This document shows positions 53,176-63,318 of a stretch of 64,000 nucleotides of DNA, piece after piece; position 1 is the first letter of the stretch; every line of letters starts with the position of its first letter. Both the position numbers and the translations under genes were made by a program. The DNA lies in the NCBI RefSeq assembly GCF_900111875.1, contig NZ_FOJU01000002.1:434001-498000 (forward strand). The letters are read 5' to 3'. Source of the DNA: Poseidonocella pacifica (GTDB taxonomy: Bacteria; Pseudomonadota; Alphaproteobacteria; Rhodobacterales; Rhodobacteraceae). The notes beneath the pieces are model-generated. The model was not told the origin of the DNA, ran no database searches, and saw nothing but the letters and a program-made list of their open reading frames with translations.

Positions 53176-54522
53176 ATGACCCAGAGCCCCGACCGCCTCA
53201 CCCAAATGTTGCTTGATGCCGCGCGCAAGGCGGGAGCGGATGCCGCCGATGCCATTGCGATCGAGGGCACATCCCTGTCTATCGACGTCCGTGCCGGTAC
53301 GCTCGAACAGGCGGAACGTTCCGAAGGAACAGATATCGGCCTGCGCGTCTTTCTCGGACAAAAGCAGGCTACAGTTTCCGCCTCCGACACCTCGGAGCGC
53401 ACCATCTCCGAGATGGCCGCGCGGGCGGTGGCCATGGCGCGCGAGGCCCCCGAAGATCCCAATTCCGGTCTGGCCTCCCCCGACCAACTCGCTACGGCGT
53501 GGGACGAGGAGGCTCTGCAGATGGCGGATCCCGCAGCAGAACCCGATCCCGCCACTTTGCAGGAGGATGCCCGGCGCGCAGAAGCCGCGGCGCTCGCCCA
53601 CGAGGGTATCGCTCAGGTGCAGCAAACCAGCGCGGGATACGGCGCGCGGCGGGTCCATCTGGCTGCCTCGAATGGCTTCCGCGGCGGCTACGCCCGCACG
53701 GACCGGGGTATTTCTTGCGTTGCCATCGCCGGAGAAGGCGCCGGCATGGAGCGGGATTACGACGGCGATGTCCGCATCTTTCAGGCCGATTTGCGCAGCC
53801 CCGAAGAGATCGGCGATCTGGCCGCGCGGCGCACCTTGGAACGCCTGAACCCGCGCCGCCCCAAGACGGGGGCCTATGCGGTTCTCTTTGACGAGCGGGT
53901 CTCCGGATCGCTTATCGGACACTTGCTGGGCGCGATCAACGGATCGGCGGTGGCGCGCGGGGCGTCGTGGCTTCGCGATGCCATGGGAGAGCAGGTGCTG
54001 CCAGAGGCCCTGTCGATTGTCGAGGATCCGCATCGCCCTCGGGTGACCGGATCCCGGCCTTTTGACGCGGAGGGCCTGCCGACGGCCCGGCGGACACTGG
54101 TAGAAAACGGTATCCTGCAGGGATGGACGCTCGATCTTGCAACAGCGCGCAAACTCGGGCTGAAAAGCACCGCAAACGCCGCGCGCGGCCCCTCTTCATC
54201 ACCCTCGCCCAGCAACTGGAACATCGAACTGACCCAAGGGGAGAAATCCCGCGCTGATCTCATGGCCGAAATGGGAACCGGCCTTCTGGTCACGTCGATG
54301 ATCGGCGCCACGATCAACCCCAACACCGGCGATTACTCACGCGGGGCTGCCGGGCTATGGATCGAGAACGGCGAACCGGCGTATCCTGTGAGCGGCGTGA
54401 CGATTGCCGGCAATCTGCGAGACATGCTGCGCACCATTGTCCCCGCGAACGACGCGCGAACTTGGGTTTCCCGTGTGATCCCGTCCTTGCGGGTCGAGGG
54501 ATTGACGCTCGCCGGTGACTGA
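53176..54522 (+). CDS. pmbA: TldD/PmbA family protein PmbA (TldE)
   Basis: The 448-residue protein starts MTQSPDRLTQMLLDAARKAG, with AGGAG before the ATG at 53176; the frame to 53092 is not needed. DIGLRVFLGQKQATVSASDT and TKSTANAARG-like sequence (LKSTANAARGPSSSPSPSNW) are PmbA landmarks, and LLVTSMIGATINPNTGDYS is near the end. PmbA partners TldD to form a metalloprotease heterodimer; the zinc HExxH lies in TldD, which is not in this window. It overlaps the next gene by eight bases. Confidence 0.92.
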   Translation: MTQSPDRLTQMLLDAARKAGADAADAIAIEGTSLSIDVRAGTLEQAERSEGTDIGLRVFLGQKQATVSASDTSERTISEMAARAVAMAREAPEDPNSGLASPDQLATAWDEEALQMADPAAEPDPATLQEDARRAEAAALAHEGIAQVQQTSAGYGARRVHLAASNGFRGGYARTDRGISCVAIAGEGAGMERDYDGDVRIFQADLRSPEEIGDLAARRTLERLNPRRPKTGAYAVLFDERVSGSLIGHLLGAINGSAVARGASWLRDAMGEQVLPEALSIVEDPHRPRVTGSRPFDAEGLPTARRTLVENGILQGWTLDLATARKLGLKSTANAARGPSSSPSPSNWNIELTQGEKSRADLMAEMGTGLLVTSMIGATINPNTGDYSRGAAGLWIENGEPAYPVSGVTIAGNLRDMLRTIVPANDARTWVSRVIPSLRVEGLTLAGD

Positions 54523-55297
54523 TCTCGAGCTTCTCACCGAGGCCGCGCGCGAAGCGGGCCGGATTGCCACGATGCATTTCGGTGGCGCACTGGACGTGGT
54601 CGAAAAGCCCGGCGGTGCTGGTCCCGTGACGGCTGCGGATCACGCGGTCAATTTCGCGTTGCAGGAAATTCTCTGCTCGGCACGGCCCCACTATGGCTGG
54701 CTCTCCGAGGAATCGCCGGAGGATCCCACCCGCCGCGCTGCTCCCCGTACCTTCATCGTCGATCCGATCGACGGTACCCGCAGCTTTATCGCAGGACAGA
54801 AGACATGGGGCCATGCGCTTGCCGTGGTGGAAAACGGTCAGGTCATCGCGGCCGCGGTTTACATGCCCCTGAGAGACGAACTCTTTGCCTCCGCCGTTGG
54901 TGAGGGCGCGACCAAGAATGACCTGCCAATCAAGGTGAGCCGCCGGGAGGGGCTTGAGGGCGCGGAGGTGCTGGCCACCCGGCCGAATCTCTCCCCCGAC
55001 TTCTGGCCCGGCGGGGTGCCGCGCATGAATGCGCAATCGCGTCCGTCGCTTGCCTATCGCTTGTGCGCCGTGGCCGAGGGACGCTTTGATGCGACATTTA
55101 CCTTCCGCCCGGCTTGGGAATGGGACATTGCCGCCGGTACGCTCATCCTGACCGAAGCAGGCGCGCAAGTGACAGATCGCGAAGGTCGCGCCCTCATCTT
55201 CAACAATCCGGCGGCACAGGTGAATGGCCTGATCGCCGGGCCACCCCGACTTCATGCCGCGCTTCAGGCGGCCTCGGCACCCCGCCCTCTACCTTGA
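54515..55297 (+). CDS. inositol monophosphatase family phosphatase (CysQ/SuhB-like)
   Basis: This 260-residue enzyme starts at a GTG that overlaps the pmbA stop. The metal-binding motifs are PVTAADHAVN, then LSEESPED, FIVDPIDGTRSFIAG and, near the end, AWEWDIAAGTLILTEAG. Such phosphatases act on inositol phosphates, on 3'-phosphoadenosine 5'-phosphate or on histidinol phosphate. The motif spacing does not settle which substrate is used here. Confidence 0.9.
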   Translation: MTDLELLTEAAREAGRIATMHFGGALDVVEKPGGAGPVTAADHAVNFALQEILCSARPHYGWLSEESPEDPTRRAAPRTFIVDPIDGTRSFIAGQKTWGHALAVVENGQVIAAAVYMPLRDELFASAVGEGATKNDLPIKVSRREGLEGAEVLATRPNLSPDFWPGGVPRMNAQSRPSLAYRLCAVAEGRFDATFTFRPAWEWDIAAGTLILTEAGAQVTDREGRALIFNNPAAQVNGLIAGPPRLHAALQAASAPRPLP

Positions 55298-55356
55298 CCC
55301 CCTCGCCGCGCCCGCTAGGCTGCACGCGGCTCCCGATCAAAAAGGAATTCTGCGCC

Positions 55357-55599
55357 ATGCCCCAACGCCTGCATCTCGTTTTTGGCGGCGAACTCGTCGA
55401 CCCGACCAAGAATGCCTTCAAGAACGTCGAGGACATTCACATCGTCGGCATCTATCCGGACTATGCCACCGCCTTCAACGCATGGAAGGCCGAGGCACAG
55501 CGCACGGTAGACAACGCCCACATGCGCTATTTCATCGCTCACCTGCACAGGCTGCGCGACGAAGAACTGGCGGCCTCCCCCACCGAAGAACTGGGCTGA
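55357..55599 (+). CDS. DUF4170 family protein
   Basis: The 80-residue protein starts MPQRLHLVFGGELVDPTKNA, with AAAGGAA before the ATG at 55357. It also contains DIHIVGIYPDYATAFNAWKAEAQ and MRYFIAHLHRL, a pattern I recognise from a conserved alphaproteobacterial family of unknown function, usually beside lipid A genes. It shares the local operon with the Kdo-transferase-like gene. Confidence 0.8.
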   Translation: MPQRLHLVFGGELVDPTKNAFKNVEDIHIVGIYPDYATAFNAWKAEAQRTVDNAHMRYFIAHLHRLRDEELAASPTEELG

Positions 55600-55603
55600 G
55601 GCT

Positions 55604-56761
55604 TTGTCACTTCCCGGACCGGAGGCGCGGACCGGGTCCGGGCCGCTGGTCTGGGCCCATGCGGAAGATACCGATACCGCCCAGTCGCTCCTGCGTCTGG
55701 GGTGGAAGCTGGATGCGGTGAACCCCGCTATCCAGCTTTTGCTTTCCTACCCCGCCGCACTCTCGCTTCCCGAGCTTCCCAAACACGAGAATACCGCGCT
55801 TGCCCCGCTCGAGGTTGAGACACCGCGCGATCTGGCGCTGCGCACCGTACCCGATCTATGTCTCTGGGCGGGAACTCTGCGCGGTCTTCGCACGCTCGGC
55901 GAGGGGCGCAGTCCCACGGTCCCCTGCATCATGATCAACGCGGATGCGGACAAAGTGGATCAGGATCGCCCGCTCTGGTTTCCCGGGCGTGGAAAAACTG
56001 CTTTTACCCATGTTCGCCGAATCCTCTGCTCCGACCGGGAGGTACAGGCGCGGCTCGTACGGCTGGGGCTGGAGGCCGGACGCATCGAACTTTCGGGGAT
56101 GCTTCGCGAAGGCTCCGTCGCCCTTCCCTGCCGCATTGCCCGGCTCGAGGCGCTTTCGGCAGAGATTGGCGCCCGCCCGGTCTGGCTGGCTGCGCAGGTG
56201 CAGCCCGAAGAGGCGCCCGCCGTGGTCGGCGCGCACCGCATTGCCATTCGCGGCTCTCACCGCCTTCTGATGATACTAGGGCCTGCCGAAGGCAACGCGG
56301 CGGCCCCCCTTGCCGAACGGCTGCGCGACGAAGGATGGTCTGTTGCTGAACGCGCCCGCGATGACGCCATTGAGGAAATTACCCAGGTTTATGTGGTCGA
56401 AGGCTGCGCGGAACTTGGCCTTTGGTTCCGCCTCGCCCCGGTGAGTTTTCTCGGTTCTTCCCTCGTCAACGGGGCCGGCGGATGTGATCCGTTTCAGGCC
56501 GCTGCCCTCGGCTCCGCCATTCTCTATGGTCCGAACGTCGGACAGCATCTCAAGAGCTATTCCCGCCTCGCCAACGCGGGCGCCGCGCGGATCGTCAAGG
56601 ATGCCTCCAGCCTCGCCCAAGGGCTGCAGCGCCTGTTGGCCCCGGACCTCGCCGCTGCGCAGGCTCATGCCGCGTGGGAAGTTGCGAGCGAGGGCGCCGA
56701 AACCACCGATCGCGTCGTCTCGCTGGTAACAGAATTCCTCGAAGAAACCGGAGCGATCTGA
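55604..56761 (+). CDS. 3-deoxy-D-manno-octulosonic acid transferase-like glycosyltransferase (WaaA/KdtA-like)
   Basis: The 385-residue protein starts at TTG four bases after the DUF4170 stop, with only a weak GAGG upstream. It has two Rossmann halves: an acceptor half that includes [16 protein letters not shown], and a donor half with [18 protein letters not shown] and [25 protein letters not shown], which resemble Waa[20 protein letters not shown] near the end matches the family's nucleotide-sugar region. Its place next to lpxK supports lipid A/Kdo assembly at the inner membrane. It overlaps lpxK. Confidence 0.85.
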   Translation: MSLPGPEARTGSGPLVWAHAEDTDTAQSLLRLGWKLDAVNPAIQLLLSYPAALSLPELPKHENTALAPLEVETPRDLALRTVPDLCLWAGTLRGLRTLGEGRSPTVPCIMINADADKVDQDRPLWFPGRGKTAFTHVRRILCSDREVQARLVRLGLEAGRIELSGMLREGSVALPCRIARLEALSAEIGARPVWLAAQVQPEEAPAVVGAHRIAIRGSHRLLMILGPAEGNAAAPLAERLRDEGWSVAERARDDAIEEITQVYVVEGCAELGLWFRLAPVSFLGSSLVNGAGGCDPFQAAALGSAILYGPNVGQHLKSYSRLANAGAARIVKDASSLAQGLQRLLAPDLAAAQAHAAWEVASEGAETTDRVVSLVTEFLEETGAI

Positions 56762-57744
56762 TGCACCCACCTGCATTTTGGCAACGTCCGCCCGATCGCC
56801 CTGGTCTGGCCGCACGGCTTCTTTCCCCGCTGGGCAGGCTCTACGGGGCGGCGACGGCGCGGCGTCTCGCCTCGACATCCGGTGAACGGGTGGGAGTGCC
56901 GGTGATCTGCGTCGGCAATCTCAACGCTGGCGGCACCGGAAAAACGCCCACGGTCATCGCGCTGCAACAGATGCTCGCGGACCGCGCGCCCCATGTAGTG
57001 TCGCGCGGCTATGGAGGACGGCTGGAAGGCCCTATACGTGTTGATCCCCTTCGGCACACCGCGGAGGATGTCGGGGATGAACCGCTTCTGCTCGCGGCTT
57101 TTGGCCCTGTATGGGTGTCGCGTGATCGCGCCGCGGGGGCGCGCGCCGCGCAGTCGGCGGGGGCTGGCGCGATCCTGCTCGACGATGGTTTCCAGAACCC
57201 GGCCCTCGTCAAAGACCTCTCGATCGTGGTGGTGGATGCTAGCCACGGCTTCGGCAATGGATTGTGCCTGCCTGCGGGGCCCTTGCGGGAGTCTGTTGCC
57301 CAAGGGCTTCCTCGCGCCGATCTTGTCCTGTCGATCGGCAAACCAGCGGCGCAACTCACGTTCGACACGCGGTGGGCCTCGCAGATCCCCTGCGCTCGTC
57401 TACGCGGGGAATTGCAGCCCCTTGAAACGGGAATGGATTGGGCCGGAACGCCCGTGTTGGCCTTTGCAGGCATTGGCCATCCGGAGAAATTCTTTGCGAC
57501 CCTACGCGATCTCGGCGCGAACCTCCTCCGGACTGAGGCTCTTGATGATCACCAACCGCTCAGCGGCGCGCTTCTGGCCCGCCTGCAAACCGAAGCCCGC
57601 CAACTTGGCGCGCAATTGGTGACCACGGAAAAGGATGCCGTCCGACTTCCTCAGGACCTGCGACGCGACGTGCTGACCCTGCCGGTTCGTCTTGTGATCG
57701 AGGACGCCGCACCGTTGCGCGCCGCCCTCGATAGGTTGTTCTGA
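56761..57744 (+). CDS. lpxK: tetraacyldisaccharide 4'-kinase LpxK
   Basis: This 327-residue membrane-associated P-loop kinase phosphorylates the 4' position of lipid A disaccharide. It starts [15 protein letters not shown], overlapping the upstream stop by one base. It has the P-loop [13 protein letters not shown], the [13 protein letters not shown] and [10 protein letters not shown] segments, and [15 protein letters not shown] stands before the ATG. Confidence 0.95.
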   Translation: MHPPAFWQRPPDRPGLAARLLSPLGRLYGAATARRLASTSGERVGVPVICVGNLNAGGTGKTPTVIALQQMLADRAPHVVSRGYGGRLEGPIRVDPLRHTAEDVGDEPLLLAAFGPVWVSRDRAAGARAAQSAGAGAILLDDGFQNPALVKDLSIVVVDASHGFGNGLCLPAGPLRESVAQGLPRADLVLSIGKPAAQLTFDTRWASQIPCARLRGELQPLETGMDWAGTPVLAFAGIGHPEKFFATLRDLGANLLRTEALDDHQPLSGALLARLQTEARQLGAQLVTTEKDAVRLPQDLRRDVLTLPVRLVIEDAAPLRAALDRLF

Positions 57745-57746
57745 AC

Positions 57747-58421
57747 TTATTCGCCCAGCTCGTCGTCAAGCAACTCACGGAACTCGGCGTACGGCATGTT
57801 CTGATAGGTTTTGCCGTTGACTACGAAAGACGGCGTGGAGCGGATGTTGTGCTCCTGCGAATTAGCTTGAAACCATGCCACCATGTTCGTGGCGTTATCC
57901 GCATCCGACAGGCAGGCGTTGAGTTGATCATCGGACAGACCCGCGATTTTGCCGATCTTGCGGAGTTCCGTTTCAATCACAGCACGGTCACCGGATGCGA
58001 GCCATTCCTTCTGGCGCTCATAGAGCATTCCCGCGATCCCGAAGAAGCGCATTTCGCCACCACAGCGCGCGACGAGTGACCCCCAGAGGCCGGGCGCGTC
58101 GAAGTAGACTTCGCGATAGATGAAATTGATCTTGCCGCTGTCAATGTAGTCGGCCTTCAACTGCGGATAGACGTTCTCGTGGAAGTTCGCGCAATGGGGG
58201 CACGTGAACGACGCGTATTCGATCACGGTTACATCGGCGTCCGGATTGCCGATCTGCATCTCTGTGACATCTGCGATTTCGGCGGGGCTTTCCTGCGCAT
58301 TTGCGCCCCCGGGCTGATAGGCCTCAAGCCCGGACAGTTGCTTTGGGGTCGAGGTCAGCCAAAAGGCTCCGAAGGCCACAAGCGCGGCTACGATGACGGA
58401 AATGAGAAGGGATCGCGACAT
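57747..58421 (-). CDS. DsbA-family thiol:disulfide oxidoreductase
   Basis: The 224-residue protein has an N-terminal signal or anchor (SLLISVIVAALVAFGAFWL) and a thioredoxin fold with the active site CPHC in YASFTCPHCANFHEN. RSTPSFVVNGKTY carries the cis-proline near the end. Two further cysteines lie in the helical insert. It is a periplasmic oxidant or isomerase. It follows the DUF721 gene by 15 bases and converges with lpxK. Confidence 0.93.
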   Translation of the reverse strand: MSRSLLISVIVAALVAFGAFWLTSTPKQLSGLEAYQPGGANAQESPAEIADVTEMQIGNPDADVTVIEYASFTCPHCANFHENVYPQLKADYIDSGKINFIYREVYFDAPGLWGSLVARCGGEMRFFGIAGMLYERQKEWLASGDRAVIETELRKIGKIAGLSDDQLNACLSDADNATNMVAWFQANSQEHNIRSTPSFVVNGKTYQNMPYAEFRELLDDELGE

Positions 58422-58436
58422 GACTGTCCTTTCGGG

Positions 58437-58949
58437 TCAGGTTTTCTTTGTAAGAACATTTGTGGCGAGGGTTTCCAGCGCTTGGCGCAAACCCTCATCT
58501 GTGATCGGTTCCGCAAGACCATGAGCCATCCGGCTCGTCTCGGGATCGGGCGCTGGTGCAGCCGGTGCGGCGGCCCGGCCAAACTGGGCACGCCCCTCGG
58601 CAAACCCTGTCGCAGCCGTCTGGGTGATGCGAATACGGGCGATGGCGTTATAGCCGTAACATGCGTTGACCTTCTCGCGCAGACGCTCCTTCTGCATCTC
58701 CAACAGCGGCGCATTCGCCCCTGTAGTCAGAAGCGTGAGCGTGGCCCCAAAGCCCTTGCGCCCGAAGGAAACCTCAACCGGGCGCGACATCGCCGCCGCG
58801 TCATCGCCCACGATTTCCGCCCAGTGGGTCAGCAATCGAGATTGCGCGAAGCCGCGCGACTCAGAGGCACGCCGGATACGACCTTCGAGAAGGGTCGATG
58901 TCCGCCGGAAACCATATGTCGTGCTGCGCCGCTCGGGCATCTGTTGCAT
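58437..58949 (-). CDS. DUF721 (DciA-like) protein
   Basis: This 170-residue basic protein has a conserved core (SRLLTHWAEIVGDDAAAMSRPV), then LTLLTTGANAPLLEMQKERLREKVNACYG. This is the DUF721 pattern; the family includes DciA, which recruits the replicative helicase. An alanine/proline-rich linker and a short C-terminal helix follow. It is divergent from mutY and leads the dsbA gene, the usual alphaproteobacterial order. Confidence 0.85.
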   Translation of the reverse strand: MQQMPERRSTTYGFRRTSTLLEGRIRRASESRGFAQSRLLTHWAEIVGDDAAAMSRPVEVSFGRKGFGATLTLLTTGANAPLLEMQKERLREKVNACYGYNAIARIRITQTAATGFAEGRAQFGRAAAPAAPAPDPETSRMAHGLAEPITDEGLRQALETLATNVLTKKT

Positions 58950-59021
58950 CCCTTCTCGTCACCCTATTCTAGTGACGGAAACGGGGACATACCAACGCCC
59001 CATGCCGAGGAGGGATAAAGA

Positions 59022-60077
59022 TTGCGTGACAGCGGGCCAAGCGAAATTCTGCTCGACTGGTACGATGCCCACGCGCGGGATCTTCCGTGGCGGGTGGGCC
59101 CGGCCGCGCGAAAGGCCGGCATCCGGCCCGATCCCTATCGAATCTGGCTCTCCGAAGTCATGCTGCAGCAAACAACCGTCGCCTCCGTTCGGTCCTATTT
59201 CGAACGGTTCACCGCGCTCTGGCCCCGGGTCGAAGATCTGGCGGCGGCTCCCGATGCGCAGGTCATGGGGGAATGGGCGGGCCTTGGATACTATGCCCGT
59301 GCCCGAAACCTGTTGAAATGCGCCCGCGCCGTGACGTCGGACCATGGCGGCACCTTCCCCCAGACGCCGGAAAGCCTGCGCGCCCTGCCGGGCATCGGCC
59401 CTTATACGGCGGCTGCGATCGCGTCCATCGCGTTCGACTACCCGGCCGTTGTGGTGGATGGAAACGTCGAGCGCGTCATGGCACGTCTGCATGACGACCC
59501 GACCCCCCTGCCCGCGGCCAAGCCCGTGTTCACTCGCTATGCCGAAGCATTGACCCCGCAGGAACGCCCCGGAGACTACGCGCAGGCGGTCATGGACCTT
59601 GGGGCAACCGTCTGTACCCCGCGCAACCCGTCCTGCATCCTCTGCCCATGGCAAGAGCGCTGTGCGGCACGCCTTGCGAGAACGGCAAGCACTCTGCCTC
59701 GCAAGACCCCGAAGAAACCCAAACCCGTGCGCCTTGGCATCGCGTATCTCGCCCGCCGGGAGGACGGAGCATGGTTGCTCGAACGTCGGCCCGACCGGGG
59801 CCTGCTCGGAGGGATGCTCGGCTGGCCCGGCAGCGAGTGGGGCGACGCACCCGAACCGGCCCCCCCGATCGACGCCGATTGGCAAGAGGTCGGGGCAGAG
59901 GCCCGCCATACGTTCACGCATTTTCACTTGCGACTGGCCCTGCGCACCGCAGTGGTTCCGGTGGATCAGGTGCCCGAACGGGGGATATTCGTGGAGGCAG
60001 GAGAGTTTCGCTCTTCGGACCTGCCCACTGTGATGCGCAAGGCCTTTGATCTCGCATGGACGCAACGGCCTGATTGA
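59022..60077 (+). CDS. mutY: A/G-specific adenine glycosylase MutY
   Basis: The 351-residue enzyme removes adenine opposite 8-oxoguanine. It starts at TTG, with GGAGGG eight to nine bases upstream. The catalytic glutamate is in LSEVMLQQTTV. The helix-hairpin-helix is LRALPGIGPYTAAAIASIAF, with the conserved Asp in VVDGNVERVMARL. The iron-sulfur cysteines are in CTPRNPSCILCPWQERC. A NUDIX-like C-terminal domain (GIAYLARREDGAWLLERRP) recognises oxoguanine. Confidence 0.96.
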   Translation: MRDSGPSEILLDWYDAHARDLPWRVGPAARKAGIRPDPYRIWLSEVMLQQTTVASVRSYFERFTALWPRVEDLAAAPDAQVMGEWAGLGYYARARNLLKCARAVTSDHGGTFPQTPESLRALPGIGPYTAAAIASIAFDYPAVVVDGNVERVMARLHDDPTPLPAAKPVFTRYAEALTPQERPGDYAQAVMDLGATVCTPRNPSCILCPWQERCAARLARTASTLPRKTPKKPKPVRLGIAYLARREDGAWLLERRPDRGLLGGMLGWPGSEWGDAPEPAPPIDADWQEVGAEARHTFTHFHLRLALRTAVVPVDQVPERGIFVEAGEFRSSDLPTVMRKAFDLAWTQRPD

Positions 60078-60109
60078 GCGAGCGCCATGTTGCGCGGTAG
60101 ACTGCACCG

Positions 60110-61258
60110 ATGAAACCCCAGACATCGCCCCAGCCCCGCCCACTCAACACACTGCGACATGCGTTGCCGTTCTGGCTGTCCTTCGCCCTCGTGCCCGTCG
60201 CGCTGATCGAGGCGGCGTTTGGCGGATGGACACTCCTGCTGTTGCCCTTGGTGACGTGGTATCTCTTCACGCTGGTCGATGCCTTGACTGGGCTGAACCT
60301 TGAGAATGCCGATCCCGCGACGGGCGACGATGAGCTTCTGTGGTACCGGCGGATAACCCTCTACTGGCCGCCGGTGCAGATCGCCCTGCTCTTTGGCCTT
60401 ATCGCCTATGCTTCTGGCGCGGCGCACCTGAGCGGCTGGGAAAAGGTCGGGCTCTTCTTCGGCATGGGGGTGATCAGCGGGACTGTGGGCATCAACTACG
60501 CGCATGAACTCCTGCACCAGCGCAACAGGACCGAAAGGTTCCTTGCCGATGTGCTGCTTGCGTCGGTCCTTTATTCGCATTTCCGTTCCGAACACCTGCT
60601 GGTGCACCACCGCTATGTCGGAACGCCGCGTGACCCCGTCACGGCGCGCTATAATGAGGGGTTTCACCGGTTCTACCCCCGTGTCCTGTGGCAATGCTGG
60701 CGATCGGCGTTCAACGCCGAAGCCGCGATGCAGGCGCGTAAGGGCAACCCTTGGTATGCGCGGGAGAACCCATTCTGGCGGTACTGGGCGCTTCAGGCGG
60801 GAATGCTCTGTACGGCCGGATTGCTCGGCGGCTGGATTGGTATCGGGCTTTTCCTGCTTCAGGCAGGCGTCGCGATCTGGCAACTCGAACTCGTCAACTA
60901 TATCGAACATTACGGACTGACCCGAGAGCACCTTGGCGACGGACGCTATGAGCATGTAAAGCCGCAACATTCATGGAATGCCGCGCAGAAGGCCTCCAAT
61001 TGGCTGCTCATCAACCTTCAGCGTCATTCGGACCATCATACCCGCCCTGATCGCCGCTTTCCCCTGCTTCAGATCCAAGATGAAAGCGTCGCACCGCAAT
61101 TGCCTGCGGGATATCCCCTCATGACCATGGCCGCGATGATCCCGCCACTGTGGCGGCGCTTGATGAACCCACGGGTCCGGGCATGGCGGAAGCGGCACTA
61201 TCCGAACATTCTTGATTGGAGTGACTACAACCGAGGCGCCACGCCCCAGCCGAAGTAG
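60110..61258 (+). CDS. alkB: alkane 1-monooxygenase (AlkB family)
   Basis: This 382-residue integral membrane di-iron enzyme hydroxylates terminal carbons of alkanes. It has hydrophobic helices through residue 130 and the histidine boxes HELLHQ, HLLVHHRYVG and LQRHSDHHTRPDRRFP. NYIEHYG precedes the third box. It stands alone, without rubredoxin or a rubredoxin reductase nearby, so its electron donors must be encoded elsewhere. A terminator follows. Confidence 0.94.
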   Translation: MKPQTSPQPRPLNTLRHALPFWLSFALVPVALIEAAFGGWTLLLLPLVTWYLFTLVDALTGLNLENADPATGDDELLWYRRITLYWPPVQIALLFGLIAYASGAAHLSGWEKVGLFFGMGVISGTVGINYAHELLHQRNRTERFLADVLLASVLYSHFRSEHLLVHHRYVGTPRDPVTARYNEGFHRFYPRVLWQCWRSAFNAEAAMQARKGNPWYARENPFWRYWALQAGMLCTAGLLGGWIGIGLFLLQAGVAIWQLELVNYIEHYGLTREHLGDGRYEHVKPQHSWNAAQKASNWLLINLQRHSDHHTRPDRRFPLLQIQDESVAPQLPAGYPLMTMAAMIPPLWRRLMNPRVRAWRKRHYPNILDWSDYNRGATPQPK

Positions 61259-61270
61259 ACTGGAAACGAA

Positions 61271-61304
61271 AAAGCCCCGCGATCCGGCTGGATCACGGGG
61301 CTTT
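61271..61304. terminator. Bidirectional terminator between alkB and ftsH
   Basis: AAAGCCCCG-C-GATCC and GGATC-A-CGGGGCTTT form a 15-base stem with one mismatch and a four-base loop. A and T runs flank both sides, as expected for the convergent alkB and ftsH genes. Confidence 0.85.
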
Positions 61305-61321
61305 GATTCTCGTCGTTTGGA

Positions 61322-63253
61322 TCAGGCGGTTGGTTCCGGCTCCAATCCGTTTTCGTCCTTGGGGCGTCTCGGCTTGGTCTTTGGGATCGCCGTGACACTG
61401 GCCGCTCCGCCCGTATCTGGGGTGTCGTCGGGATCAGGCCCGGATTGCGGTGGCTCGCCGCGGATCACGCGCTTGATCTCTTCGCCCGTCAGCGTCTCAT
61501 ACTCGAGCAGGCCTTGAGCCAGTCGTTCCCATTCATCATGACGTTCGCGCAGGATATCCGCGGCGGTATCATATGCCTCTTGGATGAGGCGCTTGACCTC
61601 TTCCTCGATTAATTCCTTGGTGTGGGCCGAAACTGAGAAACCGGGCGTTTGACCACTATAGCCCTCATGAGCTTCTGCATAGTCGATGTTGCCGACCTTG
61701 TCGGACATGCCCCACCGCAGCACCATGGCACGGGCAAGTTGACTTGCCTGCTGGATGTCACCGGCGGGACCATTCGAAACTTCGTCCTGCCCATATTTCT
61801 GGATCTCGGCAGCCTTGCCCGCCATGGTCATGGCAAGCTTCTGCACGCATTCCGACTTGTGCCAGTTCAGGCGATCAATCTCAGGAAGCGACACCACCAT
61901 CCCAAGGGCCCCGCCGCGCGGGATGATCGTGGCCTTGTAGACCGGATCGCACTTCGGAAGCGTAAGGCCGACGATCGCGTGACCTGCCTCATGATAGGCG
62001 GTCTTTTCCTTTTGATCAGGCGTAAGCACCATTGAACGGCGCTCTGCCCCCATCATCACCTTGTCTTTGGCGTTTTCGAAATCTTCCATCGTGACGAACC
62101 GGCGGCCAACGCGGGCGGCCATCAGGGCGGCTTCGTTCACGAGGTTCGACAGATCCGCGCCGGAGAACCCGGGCGAGCCGCGCGCGATGATGCGCAGATC
62201 CACGTCCGGGCCGAGCGGTGTCTTGCGCGCATGAACGGCGAGGATTTTCTCACGGCCCTTGATGTCGGGATTTGGCACCGTAACCTGACGGTCAAAGCGG
62301 CCGGGCCGGAGAAGCGCCGGATCAAGAACGTCACGACGGTTGGTGGCCGCGAGAATGATGACACCCTCATTGGCTTCGAACCCATCCATCTCCACCAGAA
62401 GCTGGTTCAACGTCTGTTCGCGCTCATCGTTGCCGCCGCCATAGCCTGCGCCACGATGCCGGCCAACGGCGTCGATCTCGTCGATGAAGACGATACAGGG
62501 CGCATTCTTCTTGGCTTGCTCGAACATATCGCGCACCCGGCTTGCGCCGACGCCTACGAACATCTCAACGAAATCGGAACCGGAGATCGTGAAGAACGGA
62601 ACGCCAGCCTCGCCCGCGATGGCCCGTGCGAGCAATGTCTTACCCGTACCCGGAGGACCGACCAGAAGCGCGCCCTTGGGAATTTTCCCGCCGAGTCGGC
62701 TGAATTTCTGGGGATTGCGGAGGAATTCAACGATTTCCTCAAGCTCTTCCTTGGCTTCGTCGATACCGGCCACATCGTCAAAGGTCACGCGGCCCTGCTT
62801 TTCGGTCAGCATCTTGGCCTTCGACTTGCCAAAGCCCATCGCCCCGCCGCCGCCGCGGCCCTGCATGCGGTTCATGAAGTAGATCCACACGCCGATCAGC
62901 AGCAGGAAGGGAAGCAGCGATACAAGGAACGTCTGGAGCCCGGATTGCTCCTGACTCTCTGCGGTCACCGGAACATCGTTTCCGATCAACAGATTGGTGA
63001 TCTCCGCATCTTCGGGTTTGATCGTCACATAGTCGCGACCATCGGTTCCCCGGAAGCGAACCCGCTCCCCGTCCAATGTGGCCGAACTGACTTCGTTGTT
63101 CTCCACCGACCGGACAAAATCCGAATAGCTGATGGACTGGCTCTGCATCGTCGTGCCGCCGCCGCTGAACAGATTGAAAAGCGCCAGGATCAACAAGAAC
63201 AGAACGACCCAGAATGCGATATTTCGCGCGTTGCCCAAGGGGGTGTCTCCCAT
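61322..63253 (-). CDS. ftsH: ATP-dependent zinc metalloprotease FtsH
   Basis: The 643-residue membrane protease has two N-terminal helices ([14 protein letters not shown], and about residues 105-125) around a periplasmic loop. The AAA domain has Walker A GPPGTGKT and Walker [12 protein letters not shown], then the [19 protein letters not shown]. The zinc motif is HEAGH in [13 protein letters not shown]. It degrades membrane and regulatory proteins, such as LpxC and sigma factors. I use the ATG at 63253 after GGAGG, though its spacing is only two bases; the ATG at 63274 is an alternative. It follows tilS. Confidence 0.95.
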   Translation of the reverse strand: MGDTPLGNARNIAFWVVLFLLILALFNLFSGGGTTMQSQSISYSDFVRSVENNEVSSATLDGERVRFRGTDGRDYVTIKPEDAEITNLLIGNDVPVTAESQEQSGLQTFLVSLLPFLLLIGVWIYFMNRMQGRGGGGAMGFGKSKAKMLTEKQGRVTFDDVAGIDEAKEELEEIVEFLRNPQKFSRLGGKIPKGALLVGPPGTGKTLLARAIAGEAGVPFFTISGSDFVEMFVGVGASRVRDMFEQAKKNAPCIVFIDEIDAVGRHRGAGYGGGNDEREQTLNQLLVEMDGFEANEGVIILAATNRRDVLDPALLRPGRFDRQVTVPNPDIKGREKILAVHARKTPLGPDVDLRIIARGSPGFSGADLSNLVNEAALMAARVGRRFVTMEDFENAKDKVMMGAERRSMVLTPDQKEKTAYHEAGHAIVGLTLPKCDPVYKATIIPRGGALGMVVSLPEIDRLNWHKSECVQKLAMTMAGKAAEIQKYGQDEVSNGPAGDIQQASQLARAMVLRWGMSDKVGNIDYAEAHEGYSGQTPGFSVSAHTKELIEEEVKRLIQEAYDTAADILRERHDEWERLAQGLLEYETLTGEEIKRVIRGEPPQSGPDPDDTPDTGGAASVTAIPKTKPRRPKDENGLEPEPTA

Positions 63254-63318
63254 AACCTCCGGCCGGTGACGCATCGTGTCCCGGCAATGCATCCAACATA
63301 GAGATTATATGGGCAGCT

